Below are positions 17,354 to 25,355 of a stretch of DNA of 64,000 nucleotides, one piece after another; the first letter of the stretch is position 1, and each line of letters opens with the position of its first letter. Origin of the DNA: Thermanaerovibrio acidaminovorans DSM 6589. Its GTDB lineage: Bacteria > Synergistota > Synergistia > Synergistales > Synergistaceae. The notes beneath the pieces are model-generated. The model worked only from the letters and a program-made list of their open reading frames with translations. It searched no databases and was not told the DNA's origin. The stretch is taken from positions 372,001 to 436,000 of the forward strand of contig NC_013522.1 in assembly GCF_000024905.1 (NCBI RefSeq), read 5' to 3'. The translations under genes and the position numbers were made by a program.

Positions 17354-18838
17354 ATGTTTCTGGAGCGCAGGAGGGGAGTGCTGCTTCACTTCACGTCCCT
17401 GCCAGGTCCCTACGGGGCAGGGGACCTGGGGCCCGTGGCCAGGTCCGTGGCGGAGGGGATGGCCGCTCAGGGGTGGACCATCTGGCAGATGCTGCCCCTC
17501 AACTACCCTAACCCCGCCATGGGCTTCAGCCCCTACGCCTCCTACGGGGCCCTGCCCCTGAACCCCACGGTGATATCCCTGGATGACCTGGCGGAGGAGG
17601 GCTGGATACCCGGGGAGGAGCTCCGCAACCTCCAAGTACGGCTGCCGGATCCCTGGAGGGCGGACTTGCAGGGGGCCTTCCGGGCCCGAAGGGCGGGGGT
17701 TGCCCTGGCCTTCCAGGCCCTCAAGAGGGGGCACATGAGGGACCGGTACCTGGAGTTTCGCCAGCGGGAGTGGGAGTGGCTTGAGGGCTGGGGGGTCTTC
17801 ATGGCCCTGAAGGACTCCCTGGGGGGCAGCCACTGGGTCCACTGGCCCGAGCGCTTCAGGTCCCTTGAGAGGGCCCTGGCCCACTGGGACGAAGGGCTGG
17901 AGGAGGGGGCGGAGCTGTACCGGTTCGAGCAGTTCCTGGCCAGGCGACAGCTGGACCGGTTCAGGGCCCACTGCGAGGCCCTGGGGGTGAGGCTCCTGGG
18001 GGACATGCCCATCTACGTGGCCCACGACGGCATGGACCCCTGGGCCTGCCCGTACCTGTTCGAGCTGGACGGGGAGGGGAACCCGGTAGAGGTGGCTGGG
18101 GTGCCGCCGGACTACTTCAGCGAGACCGGCCAGCGGTGGGGCAACCCCCTGTACCGGTGGGAGGCCATGGGGGAGGACCGGTACCTATGGTGGCGGGTGA
18201 GGCTCCGCAAGGCCCTGGAGTGGTTCCACGCGGTCCGGCTGGATCACTTCCGGGGTTTTGCGGGGTACTGGGCCATACCGGCGGAGGAGATGACCGCGGT
18301 GAGGGGCCGTTGGAGGCCGGGGCCAGGGGAGGCCCTTTTCGATGCCCTGGTGGAGGACCTGGGGGGAGATCCATCCGGGGAGGGACCCTCCCTGCCCATC
18401 GTGGCGGAGGACCTGGGGGTGATAACCCAGGACGTTACCCGCCTCAGGCTAAGGTACCGGCTACCGGGGATGCGGGTCCTCCAGTTCGCTTTCTCCGGGG
18501 GTGATGACAATCCCCACCTGCCTTTCAACCACGAGGGGCTGGGATTGGCGTACACCGGCACCCACGACAACGACACCACCCTGGGCTGGTGGCTATCCGC
18601 CTCGGCGGAGGAGAGGAGGGGGCTCTTCCGGTACGTGGGGAGGCCCCTCACGGCGGAGGAGGCGGTGAGGGAGATGGTGCGCCTGGCGCTGAACTCCCCC
18701 AGCCGGTGGAGGATCGTGCCCCTGCAGGACCTGATGCTATTGGGGTCCAGACACCGGATGAACACCCCCTCGTCCCGGGAGGGCAACTGGGTCTTCCGGG
18801 CCATGAGGGTGGAGCTTGACGGGCTCCTTGGGGGTTGA
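17354..18838 (+). CDS. malQ: 4-alpha-glucanotransferase (amylomaltase)
   Basis: GH77 enzyme that disproportionates alpha-1,4-glucans, 494 aa. The N-terminal GVLLHFTSLPGPYGAGDLG is diagnostic, followed by the invariant SPYASYGALPLNP. The catalytic nucleophile is Asp in RLDHFRGFAGYWAIP, the acid/base Glu in IVAEDLGVIT, and the transition-state Asp in YTGTHDNDTTLGW. ATG 17354 lies seven bases after GGGAGG, which itself overlaps the glgB stop region (TGATG). Co-transcription with glgB is almost certain from the 14-bp gap. Cytoplasmic. Confidence 0.95.
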   Translation: MFLERRRGVLLHFTSLPGPYGAGDLGPVARSVAEGMAAQGWTIWQMLPLNYPNPAMGFSPYASYGALPLNPTVISLDDLAEEGWIPGEELRNLQVRLPDPWRADLQGAFRARRAGVALAFQALKRGHMRDRYLEFRQREWEWLEGWGVFMALKDSLGGSHWVHWPERFRSLERALAHWDEGLEEGAELYRFEQFLARRQLDRFRAHCEALGVRLLGDMPIYVAHDGMDPWACPYLFELDGEGNPVEVAGVPPDYFSETGQRWGNPLYRWEAMGEDRYLWWRVRLRKALEWFHAVRLDHFRGFAGYWAIPAEEMTAVRGRWRPGPGEALFDALVEDLGGDPSGEGPSLPIVAEDLGVITQDVTRLRLRYRLPGMRVLQFAFSGGDDNPHLPFNHEGLGLAYTGTHDNDTTLGWWLSASAEERRGLFRYVGRPLTAEEAVREMVRLALNSPSRWRIVPLQDLMLLGSRHRMNTPSSREGNWVFRAMRVELDGLLGG

Positions 18839-18900
18839 TGGGGGTATGGGGGTCTGATATTCTGGCTGTGTTTTATACATCAGAGCGGGAGGTGGATCCC

Positions 18901-19887
18901 TTGAGGCTGATAAGGGGCGGTGTTCTGAAGCGGGTGCTCCCCATGTCCGAGGCGGTGAAGGGGGTAAAGAGGGCCCTGTCCGCCTGGTCTTCCGGGAGCT
19001 GTCAGGTGCCGGTCAGGGAGAGGCTGTCGCTGAAGCTCGGGGACGTGCTCTTCATGCCCGCGTCGGTAGACCACGTGGTGGAGACCGCGGGGGTCAAGGT
19101 TATATCCGTCTTCCCCGGAAACCTGGCCCAGGGGAAGCCCTCCATAACGTCCCTGATGGTGCTCATCTCCTCCGAGACCGGCGAGGTGGAGGCGCTGCTG
19201 GACGGGACGGAGCTCACCCGGATCCGGACCGGGGCGGTTACCGCCTGTGGCACGGAGCTGCTGGCTCGGGAGGACGCCAGGATCGGCGCCCTCTTCGGCA
19301 CCGGTGGTCAGGCCATGACCCAGCTGGAGGGGATGCTTCACGCCCGGTCCCTGGAGGAGGTGAAGGTCTATGACCAGTTCAGGGAGAGGATAATGGCCTT
19401 CATCGAGGCCGCCCGTCCCATGGCGGAGGCCCGGGGTTGCCGTCTGGTCCCCGCGGAGGATCCGGAGGAAGCGGTGGCCAACGCCATGGTGGTAACCACC
19501 GTCACCACCTCCAGCACCCCGGTCTTTCCCGGGGCCATGCTCCCCATGGGGGCCCACGTGAACGCCATAGGGGCCTACACCCCCTCCGCCCGGGAGCTGG
19601 ACACCGAGACCCTCACCCGGGCGGACCTGGTCTTCGTGGACAACCTGAAGGCGGTCATGGAGGAGGCGGGGGACCTGCTGATCCCCATATCCGAGGGGGC
19701 CTTCGGTCCCGAGCGGATAACCGGCGAGCTGGGGGAGATCCTGCTGGGGCTGAAGCAGGGGAGGAGCTCCAGCGCCCAGATAACCGTAATGAAGAGCGTG
19801 GGCTTCGGTGCCCTGGACGTGGTGTGCGCCCGGCGGGCCCTCGACCTGGCTCTCAAGATGGGGCTTGGGGAGGAGCTGGAGATCTAG
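18901..19887 (+). CDS. Ornithine cyclodeaminase / mu-crystallin family protein
   Basis: NAD(P)-binding imine reductase or cyclodeaminase fold, 328 aa, the usual family length. Visible motifs: VLPMSEAVKGVKRAL at the N-terminus, GDVLFMPASV, TRIRTGAVTACGTELLAR, the Rossmann motif IGALFGTGGQAMTQLEGM, and GAHVNAIGAYTPSARELD. TTG 18901 starts seven or eight bases after GGGAGGTGG; the longer frame to 18835 has no RBS. Relatives include ornithine cyclodeaminase, ketimine reductase and alanine dehydrogenase, so the substrate is uncertain, although an imino or amino acid is likely. It lies 62 bp after malQ and converges one base from the LtaS-like gene. Confidence 0.88.
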   Translation: MRLIRGGVLKRVLPMSEAVKGVKRALSAWSSGSCQVPVRERLSLKLGDVLFMPASVDHVVETAGVKVISVFPGNLAQGKPSITSLMVLISSETGEVEALLDGTELTRIRTGAVTACGTELLAREDARIGALFGTGGQAMTQLEGMLHARSLEEVKVYDQFRERIMAFIEAARPMAEARGCRLVPAEDPEEAVANAMVVTTVTTSSTPVFPGAMLPMGAHVNAIGAYTPSARELDTETLTRADLVFVDNLKAVMEEAGDLLIPISEGAFGPERITGELGEILLGLKQGRSSSAQITVMKSVGFGALDVVCARRALDLALKMGLGEELEI

Positions 19888-19888
19888 C

Positions 19889-21097
19889 TCAGGGCAGGCC
19901 CAGCATCCGTCTGGAGAGGGCCTTCACCCGCTCCGCCTCCCGCCACTGGGGGTTGAGGACCGGTGGGGCGCTCGCGTTGAGGGTAAGGTCCACCACCCGC
20001 TTGCCGCCGAAGGCGCTCCAGTAATCCCGGTATATGATCTCGTCCTGGGGGAAGGGGACCAGATCGGTCCCCTCTCCAAGGACGTTTTGCCCCGCCCCCT
20101 CGAAGGGGATCCCCAATAGGTGGGCCACCGTGGGGGCCAGGTCAAGCTGCCCTACCGGCCGGTCCACCTGGAGCCTGAGGTACCCCTCCCTGGAGGGGAT
20201 CAGCAGGATCATGGGGACCCGGCCGAAGTCCCTCTGCCGGTGCGGCTCCCGGGTGAGTCTCTCCATGGAGTTCATCTCCAGGAACCGGTTCAGCTCCTCC
20301 GTATCCCCGATCCCCGGTGCCCGGTGGTCCCCGTAGAGGGCGATGATGGTCCGCCTTCCCAGGGGGGATCGGGTCACCCAGTCCACCAGGAGCCCCACCG
20401 CGTGATCCGTGTAATTGGCGCTCTGGAGGTAGTCCCCCAGGGTGGTGCCCTGGAACTTCCCGGAGTCGAAGTCCCACACCTTGTCCACCTTGTAGGGGTG
20501 GTGGCTGGAGAGGGTCATCACCAAGGCGAAGAAGGGCTCCCTTAGGAGACCCCGGGAGAGGGTGTGGATCAACTGCCTTGAGAGGCTCAGGTCCGATATG
20601 CCCAGCCCCACCAGCTGGTCGTTCACCAGGGCCCCCTGGTGGTAGTAGCGGTCGATGCCTATTAGGGGATAGACCTTCTTCCGGTTCCAAACCGATGGGG
20701 AGTTGCCGTGGAAGGCGTAGGTGTGGTAGCCCGCCTCCTTGAGGGCCCTCGGAAGGGATCGCATCGGCTTGGATATGTCCTTGAAGGCCGCCCCGTCCGG
20801 AAGGGGCAGGATGGAGCACATGGCCAGCAGCTCCGCGTCGGAGGTGTTCCCCATGCCGGTCTGGGCGTAGCACCGGGAGAAGGAGACCCCGGAGGAGTGG
20901 AGCCTGTTCAGGTTCGGCGTAACCTCCCGGCCGTCCACCCGGGAGCCTATGAGGAACTGCTGGATGGACTCCATCTGGATGTAGATCAGGTTGTAGCCCC
21001 TAAAGGCCCCGAAGGGCACCTCCTCCCCCCAGGCCTGGCCTCCGAGCAGGATTACGGCCAGCATGATCGTGAGCGCGAGCTTGTACGGTTTGAACAA
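19889..21097 (-). CDS. Secreted LtaS-like phosphoglycerol transferase/sulfatase-fold protein lacking a membrane domain
   Basis: Alkaline-phosphatase-superfamily enzyme of the lipoteichoic-acid-synthase type, 402 aa. A signal peptide (ALTIMLAVILLGGQAWG) precedes the catalytic domain: NLIYIQMESIQQFLIGS (metal-binding Glu), TPNLNRL, the nucleophile Thr in TGMGNTSDAEL, LSSHHPY and ALYGDHRAPG. Unlike LtaS it has no five-helix membrane domain, so it should act as a soluble or loosely bound periplasmic enzyme. TTG 21097 follows GAGGGGTGA by eight bases. A full-length paralogue is encoded at 23361-25247. Phosphoglycerol transfer to a glycan or lipid is inferred; a phosphodiesterase role is possible. 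Confidence 0.85.
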   Translation of the reverse strand: MFKPYKLALTIMLAVILLGGQAWGEEVPFGAFRGYNLIYIQMESIQQFLIGSRVDGREVTPNLNRLHSSGVSFSRCYAQTGMGNTSDAELLAMCSILPLPDGAAFKDISKPMRSLPRALKEAGYHTYAFHGNSPSVWNRKKVYPLIGIDRYYHQGALVNDQLVGLGISDLSLSRQLIHTLSRGLLREPFFALVMTLSSHHPYKVDKVWDFDSGKFQGTTLGDYLQSANYTDHAVGLLVDWVTRSPLGRRTIIALYGDHRAPGIGDTEELNRFLEMNSMERLTREPHRQRDFGRVPMILLIPSREGYLRLQVDRPVGQLDLAPTVAHLLGIPFEGAGQNVLGEGTDLVPFPQDEIIYRDYWSAFGGKRVVDLTLNASAPPVLNPQWREAERVKALSRRMLGLP

Positions 21098-21199
21098 GAT
21101 CGTTATCACCCCTCGCCACGATTATACCCCTCTCTTGAAACTCCAGGGGGAAGTTGGTGTAGGATATAAAGGTTAAAATCCGAGAAAGGAGTGATCGTT

Positions 21200-21610
21200 T
21201 TGGCCAAGCTGAAGGACATGTACGACTTCCTGGCCAAGAACCCCTTCGGGTTCCTGGCCACCTGGTCGGAGGGGGGGCCCCGGGTTAGGCCCTTCATGTT
21301 CCAGTTCGAGGATCGGGGTTGTCCCCTTTTCTGTCTTTCCAACGACAAGGAGGTTTACGGACAGTTGAAGGCGGATCCCCGCTGCGAAGTGGCCTTCTGC
21401 ACCCCAGACTGGTCCGTTACGCTAAGGATTCGGGGTAAGGCGGAGTTCTTCCCGGGCCTTGAGCAGAAGAAGCGGATATTGGACGGGAACGAGACCTTGA
21501 GGGAGATGTACGGAACCCCGGACAATCCCCGGTTCGAGGTGTTCCGCCTGGTGGACTTTGAGGCCTTCTTCTGGGACTTCTCGGGCCGGAAGGACCCGGT
21601 GGAGAGGTAG
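21200..21610 (+). CDS. Pyridoxamine 5'-phosphate oxidase-family flavin split-barrel protein
   Basis: A 136-aa FMN-binding split-barrel protein. The N-terminus reads MYDFLAKNPFGFLATWSEGGPRVRPF, the typical first strand pair contacting FMN phosphate, followed by LFCLSNDKEVYGQLKADPRCEVAF and LRIRGKAEF. Such small proteins are usually FMN reductases or bind FMN/F420/heme; substrate unknown. TTG 21200 is eight bases after AAAGGAGTGA, and the in-frame GTG 21191 lies within that RBS. It is followed at once by a strong terminator. Confidence 0.85.
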   Translation: MAKLKDMYDFLAKNPFGFLATWSEGGPRVRPFMFQFEDRGCPLFCLSNDKEVYGQLKADPRCEVAFCTPDWSVTLRIRGKAEFFPGLEQKKRILDGNETLREMYGTPDNPRFEVFRLVDFEAFFWDFSGRKDPVER

Positions 21611-21614
21611 TGGA

Positions 21615-21638
21615 GGGGGGCCTGCGGCCCCCCTTTTT
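21615..21638 (+). terminator. Rho-independent terminator
   Basis: Eight-bp stem GGGGGGCC/GGCCCCCC with a TGC loop followed by five T, directly after the flavin split-barrel gene. The T-run touches the stop codon of the convergent AGCS gene. Confidence 0.85.
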
Positions 21639-22993
21639 CAGCCCCTGTGGTTGGGATCTTGGGTCTCGAAGTCCTTGAGGGCCTTGATCACCTGGGGGGC
21701 CAGCATGATCAGCGCCAGCAGGTTTGGAAGCACCATGAGGCCGTTGAAGGTGTCCGCCAGCTCCCACGCCAGGTCCACCTTGAGGGTGGACCCCAAGATG
21801 ATGAAGCCCACCACCGCCAGCTTGTAGGGGGTGAGCCCCCGGGTTCCCAGCAGGTACTTCACGTTGGCCTCCCCGAAGAAGTACCAGCCCACGATGGTGG
21901 AGAAGGCGAAGAAGAGGAGGCAGGTGGCCACGAAGGCGTTGCCCATGGGGCCCATGGCGGCGGTGAAGGCCCGCTGGGTGAGGGCTATGCCGGTGGTCTT
22001 GCCGTCCAGGACGCCGGTGCAGAGGATTGCAAAGGCGGTCATGTTGAGCACCACGAAGGTGTCGATGAATACCCCAACGATGCCCATGAGGCCCTGTTCC
22101 GCCGGGTGGCTTACCTTGGCCACCGCGTGGGCGTGGGGGGTGGACCCCATCCCCGCCTCGTTGGAGAAGAGCCCCCGGGCGATGCCGTACCGGGCCGCCT
22201 CCCGGATGGTGGCCCCCACGACCCCTCCGGTGGCCGCCATGGGGTCGAAGGCCCCCAGCAGGATGGACCAGATCACGTGGGGCAGCTGGGGTATGTAGGT
22301 GACTATTATGTAGAGGCTGCCCAGGATGTAGATCCCCGCCATCAGTGGCACCATCTTCTCGGTCACCGCCGCTATTCGGCCTATGCCGCCGATGAACACG
22401 AAGGCCCCCACTGCTCCCAGGGCCAGGCCGGTCACCAGGGGGGGTACGTTGAAGGCGGTCTTGAACGCGTCGGCGATGGAGTTGGACTGGACCATGTTGC
22501 CCATGAAGCCCAGGGCGGCGATTATGGCGATGGAGAAGAAGGCCGCCATGCGGGGCATGTGGAGCCCCTGGCTTATGTAGTATGCGGGGCCCCCGGTCAC
22601 GTTGCCCCTGTCGTCCTGGGTCTTGTAGAGCTGTCCCAGGGTGGCCTCCGCCAGGTTGGTGGCCATGCCGAAGAAGGCCGCCAGGTACATCCAGAAGATG
22701 GCCCCCGGGCCCCCCATGGCGATGGCGGTGGCGGCCCCCGCCAGGTTGCCGGTTCCCACCTGGGCGGCGATGGCGGTGGCCAGGGCCTGGAAGGAGGACA
22801 TGCCCTCCCTGCCAGCCCTCTGGCCGAAGAGGTTCAGCTCCCCGAAGGCCTTCCTGAAGGCCCTCCCGAAGAGCCGGATCTGGACGAAGCGAAGCTTGAA
22901 GGTGAGAAACAGGCCGGTGCCGCAGAGCAGGAAGATGAGCAGATAGCCCCACAACACCCGGTTAACTTCCTGGACGAAACGCAGTAGATCCAT
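21638..22993 (-). CDS. Sodium:alanine/glycine symporter (AGCS family)
   Basis: Na+-coupled amino-acid importer of the inner membrane, 451 aa, ten or eleven membrane helices expected. The family signature is complete: ALATAIAAQVGTGNLAGAATAIAMGGPGAIFWMY, then ATNLAEATLGQLYKTQ, and GLFSNEAGMGSTPHAHA in the second half. Start ATG 22993 is preceded by GGGAGGAGATTGAGG; the 30-residue extension to 23083 has no hydrophobic or conserved content. A candidate promoter lies in the AT-rich stretch near 23168-23196. Substrate is most likely alanine, glycine or serine. Confidence 0.95.
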   Translation of the reverse strand: MDLLRFVQEVNRVLWGYLLIFLLCGTGLFLTFKLRFVQIRLFGRAFRKAFGELNLFGQRAGREGMSSFQALATAIAAQVGTGNLAGAATAIAMGGPGAIFWMYLAAFFGMATNLAEATLGQLYKTQDDRGNVTGGPAYYISQGLHMPRMAAFFSIAIIAALGFMGNMVQSNSIADAFKTAFNVPPLVTGLALGAVGAFVFIGGIGRIAAVTEKMVPLMAGIYILGSLYIIVTYIPQLPHVIWSILLGAFDPMAATGGVVGATIREAARYGIARGLFSNEAGMGSTPHAHAVAKVSHPAEQGLMGIVGVFIDTFVVLNMTAFAILCTGVLDGKTTGIALTQRAFTAAMGPMGNAFVATCLLFFAFSTIVGWYFFGEANVKYLLGTRGLTPYKLAVVGFIILGSTLKVDLAWELADTFNGLMVLPNLLALIMLAPQVIKALKDFETQDPNHRG

Positions 22994-23167
22994 CCTCAAT
23001 CTCCTCCCTTCCGGTCTCCAAGCGGGTTCGCTTTGCCTTTGCCAGGGACCGGCTAGGGAGGCAGGAGGTCGCGCTGCCCCCACGGGACGCGGGCCCCTGG
23101 TCAGAGCTTGTCCATGGCCACCATCGATATCCCCCCTTTTTTGAGGGGATATTCTAAGTTTATTGGA

Positions 23168-23196
23168 TATATTTGTCTATTTGCCAAAAATATCAA
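23168..23196 (-). promoter_or_regulatory. Candidate promoter for the AGCS symporter gene
   Basis: On the minus strand TTGATA (23196-23191), 17-bp spacer, AATATA (23173-23168). The leader to the start codon would be about 170 nt and contains the GATATCCCC inverted repeat. Confidence 0.4.
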
Positions 23197-23289
23197 AACT
23201 ATTTACCGAATTTTAGTTTAGTGACCCGCTGATGGCCCACAGTTGCGACCGGGGCGGAATATTCCGGCCCGGTGGGTCTCCGTTTCGGC

Positions 23290-23317
23290 TTGCCTTCCGG
23301 GGGGGTGGGTGTATAAT
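23290..23317 (+). promoter_or_regulatory. Promoter for the LtaS-like/GT2 pair
   Basis: TTGCCT (23290-23295), 16-bp spacer, perfect TATAAT (23312-23317), about 37 nt before the ATG of the LtaS-like gene. Confidence 0.75.
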
Positions 23318-23360
23318 CTATCGGATCTTCGAAGGCGGTTTAATTGGGAGGATATGAGAC

Positions 23361-25247
23361 ATGAAGTTCAGGGGTAATCCGGGTGGGATCCGGGGGTTGG
23401 CGGGGCACCTCATATGGCCCCTGGCGGTCTGGACCGTCAGCTCCTTCAAGTTCCTGGCCCTCTGCGACTCCATGAGGGGGGGATCCCAGTGGTGGCCCCA
23501 GGTTCTCTGGTCCACCATCCTGGGTGCCCTGGCCCTTTCGGGGCTGCCCCTTCTGCTCCCCAGGAGGGTGAGGCCCCTGGGGTTCGTGGCGGTGAGCGCC
23601 CTGGTGTCCGCCCTCTGTCTGGCGGACCTGCTCTACTATAGGTACTACACGGACCTCTTCACCGTTCGCAGCCTCTCCCTGGCGGGACAGCTGGGGGACG
23701 TGTGGGACTCGGTCCGGTCCCTCTTCTCCATGGGGGACCTGCTGTTCCTCATGGACCTGCCGGTCCTCCTGGCGGTGGCCCTCTTGGACTTGAGATCCAG
23801 GGAGAGGGACCTCAGGTTCCGCTTCCGGGCCGCGGGGACCTGCCTGTGCCTGTTGGGCCTTTTGCCCTTCGGCTTCCAGACCGGGATCGTCAGGCTCAGG
23901 GTGCCCGGCTACGTGAGGGCCATGTGGGACCGGCCGGCGGTGATGTTCACGCTGGGGCCCGTGGGGTACCACCTGGCGGACCTCATTAACGCCTCGTCGG
24001 ACCTCTTCGCCTCCCGGGCGGTGGCCGCCCAGGACGAGGAGGCCCTCCTGGATTGGGCGGTCAAGCGCCGCCAGCAGGTGCCGGTCTCCCAGCGGGACTC
24101 CCTCCACGGGGCCGGCAAGGGGCTCAACCTGATAGTGGTCCAGGTGGAGGCCCTCCAGGGGTTCGTCATGAACCTGAAGGTGGGGGGCCAGGAGGTGACC
24201 CCCAACCTTAACCGCCTGGCCCGGCGGAGCCTCTACTTCCCCAACGTCTACAACCAGACCGGTGCGGGCAACACCTGCGACGCGGAGTTCATGGTCCAGA
24301 CCTCCCTCTTCCCCTCCGCCACCGGGGTGGCCTACGTGAGGTTCTCGGGCAACTACTTCGAGTCCCTCCCCCGGATCCTCCAGAGGAACGGCTACGAGAC
24401 CCTATCCATGCACGGCAACAGGGCCTCCTTCTGGAACAGGCACCGGATGCACCCCGCCCTGGGTTTCCAGGAGTTCTTCAGCAAGGAGAGGCTGAGGAGC
24501 GATGAGGAGATAGGCCTGGGCCTGTCGGACCGGAGCTTCTTCGAGCAGGGAGCCCGGATCCTATCGGAGCGGAAGGGGCCCTTCTACGCCTTCATGGTGA
24601 CCTTGAGCAGCCACCACCCCTTCTCGTTCCAGGGGATACCCAGGACGCTCAAGCTGGACGGGTCCCTGGAGGGGACCTTTCTGGGGGATTACCTCAACGC
24701 CATTCACTATGCGGATGCTCAGATAGGCAGGTTTCTGCAGGATCTCAGGAGGAGGGGGATCCTGGACAGGTCGGTGCTGGTGGTCTACGGGGACCACACC
24801 GCCATACCCAACGCCAACGGGTCGGAGCTGGAGGTCCTCCTGGAGCAGGATCTAAAGGACCCGTTGAGGTGGAGGGCCCTGCAGAAGGTGCCGCTGATGA
24901 TACGGCTCCCCAAGGGCAGGGGTGCCAGGGTGGTGGAGACCACCGGGGGGCACGTGGACATAGGCCCCACCGTGGCGTCCATCATGGGGGTGAACATGCC
25001 CCTGGCGTTCGGCCAGGACCTTCTAACCGCCCGGGTGGGCACCGTGGTCTTCCGAAACGGGACCTTCATAAGGGGCGGGGTCTTCGTGGACCCCACCGCC
25101 CGGATGGCCTGGAGCATGGGGACCTTGTCGGAGGTGCCCTTCGACGCCTACCGGGACCTGGCGGAGGGGGCGTCGGAGGCGCTGCGCCTGTCGGACCTGC
25201 TACTGGAGAAGGACATGGCCCAGAGGGTTTGCGAGAGGCTGCCTTGA
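23361..25247 (+). CDS. LtaS-family phosphoglycerol transferase, membrane-bound
   Basis: Polytopic enzyme of 628 aa. Five N-terminal membrane helices lie within about residues 15-180 (for example FVAVSALVSALCLADLLYY and LLFLMDLPVLLAVALLDL). The extracytoplasmic sulfatase-fold domain has NLIVVQVEALQGFV (metal Glu), TPNLNRLA, nucleophile Thr in QTGAGNTCDAEFMVQTSLFP, MHGNRASFWNRHRMHP, LSSHHPFSF and VVYGDHTAIPN. This is the complete LtaS/OpgB-type layout. ATG 23361 has GGGAGGATATGAGAC upstream. The downstream gene is a processive glycosyltransferase, so the enzyme may decorate a periplasmic or surface glycan with phosphoglycerol. Lipoteichoic acid itself is not expected in a two-membrane bacterium. 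Confidence 0.9.
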   Translation: MKFRGNPGGIRGLAGHLIWPLAVWTVSSFKFLALCDSMRGGSQWWPQVLWSTILGALALSGLPLLLPRRVRPLGFVAVSALVSALCLADLLYYRYYTDLFTVRSLSLAGQLGDVWDSVRSLFSMGDLLFLMDLPVLLAVALLDLRSRERDLRFRFRAAGTCLCLLGLLPFGFQTGIVRLRVPGYVRAMWDRPAVMFTLGPVGYHLADLINASSDLFASRAVAAQDEEALLDWAVKRRQQVPVSQRDSLHGAGKGLNLIVVQVEALQGFVMNLKVGGQEVTPNLNRLARRSLYFPNVYNQTGAGNTCDAEFMVQTSLFPSATGVAYVRFSGNYFESLPRILQRNGYETLSMHGNRASFWNRHRMHPALGFQEFFSKERLRSDEEIGLGLSDRSFFEQGARILSERKGPFYAFMVTLSSHHPFSFQGIPRTLKLDGSLEGTFLGDYLNAIHYADAQIGRFLQDLRRRGILDRSVLVVYGDHTAIPNANGSELEVLLEQDLKDPLRWRALQKVPLMIRLPKGRGARVVETTGGHVDIGPTVASIMGVNMPLAFGQDLLTARVGTVVFRNGTFIRGGVFVDPTARMAWSMGTLSEVPFDAYRDLAEGASEALRLSDLLLEKDMAQRVCERLP

Positions 25248-25355
25248 GTGTAAAATACCTTGTCCGCTCCGGGATCTGGATTTAGAGACCCGCCGGATCG
25301 GAGGTAAAGCCGATAAGCTTTCTGAAACTGAAAACCTTGATCGGGGGATAGAGTC

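Larger units (their letters stand above)
22994..23360. other. Divergent intergenic region (AGCS / LtaS-like)
   Basis: About 370 bp without a gene. It holds an AT-rich stretch (23157-23222) that contrasts with the GC-rich surroundings, an inverted repeat GATATCCCC (23128-23136) with GGGGATATT near 23147-23155 around a T-rich loop, a candidate minus-strand promoter for the AGCS gene and a strong plus-strand promoter for the LtaS-like gene. No ORF with an RBS was found. Confidence 0.7.

Noticed and set aside
21417-22952. 511-aa minus frame over the AGCS gene
   Set aside because: Out-of-frame shadow of a well-supported symporter.
25248-25355. Possible c-di-GMP (GEMM) riboswitch before the GT2 gene
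   Set aside because: The conserved GEMM core sequences do not appear; only a short GGTAAAGCC-like stretch was seen.
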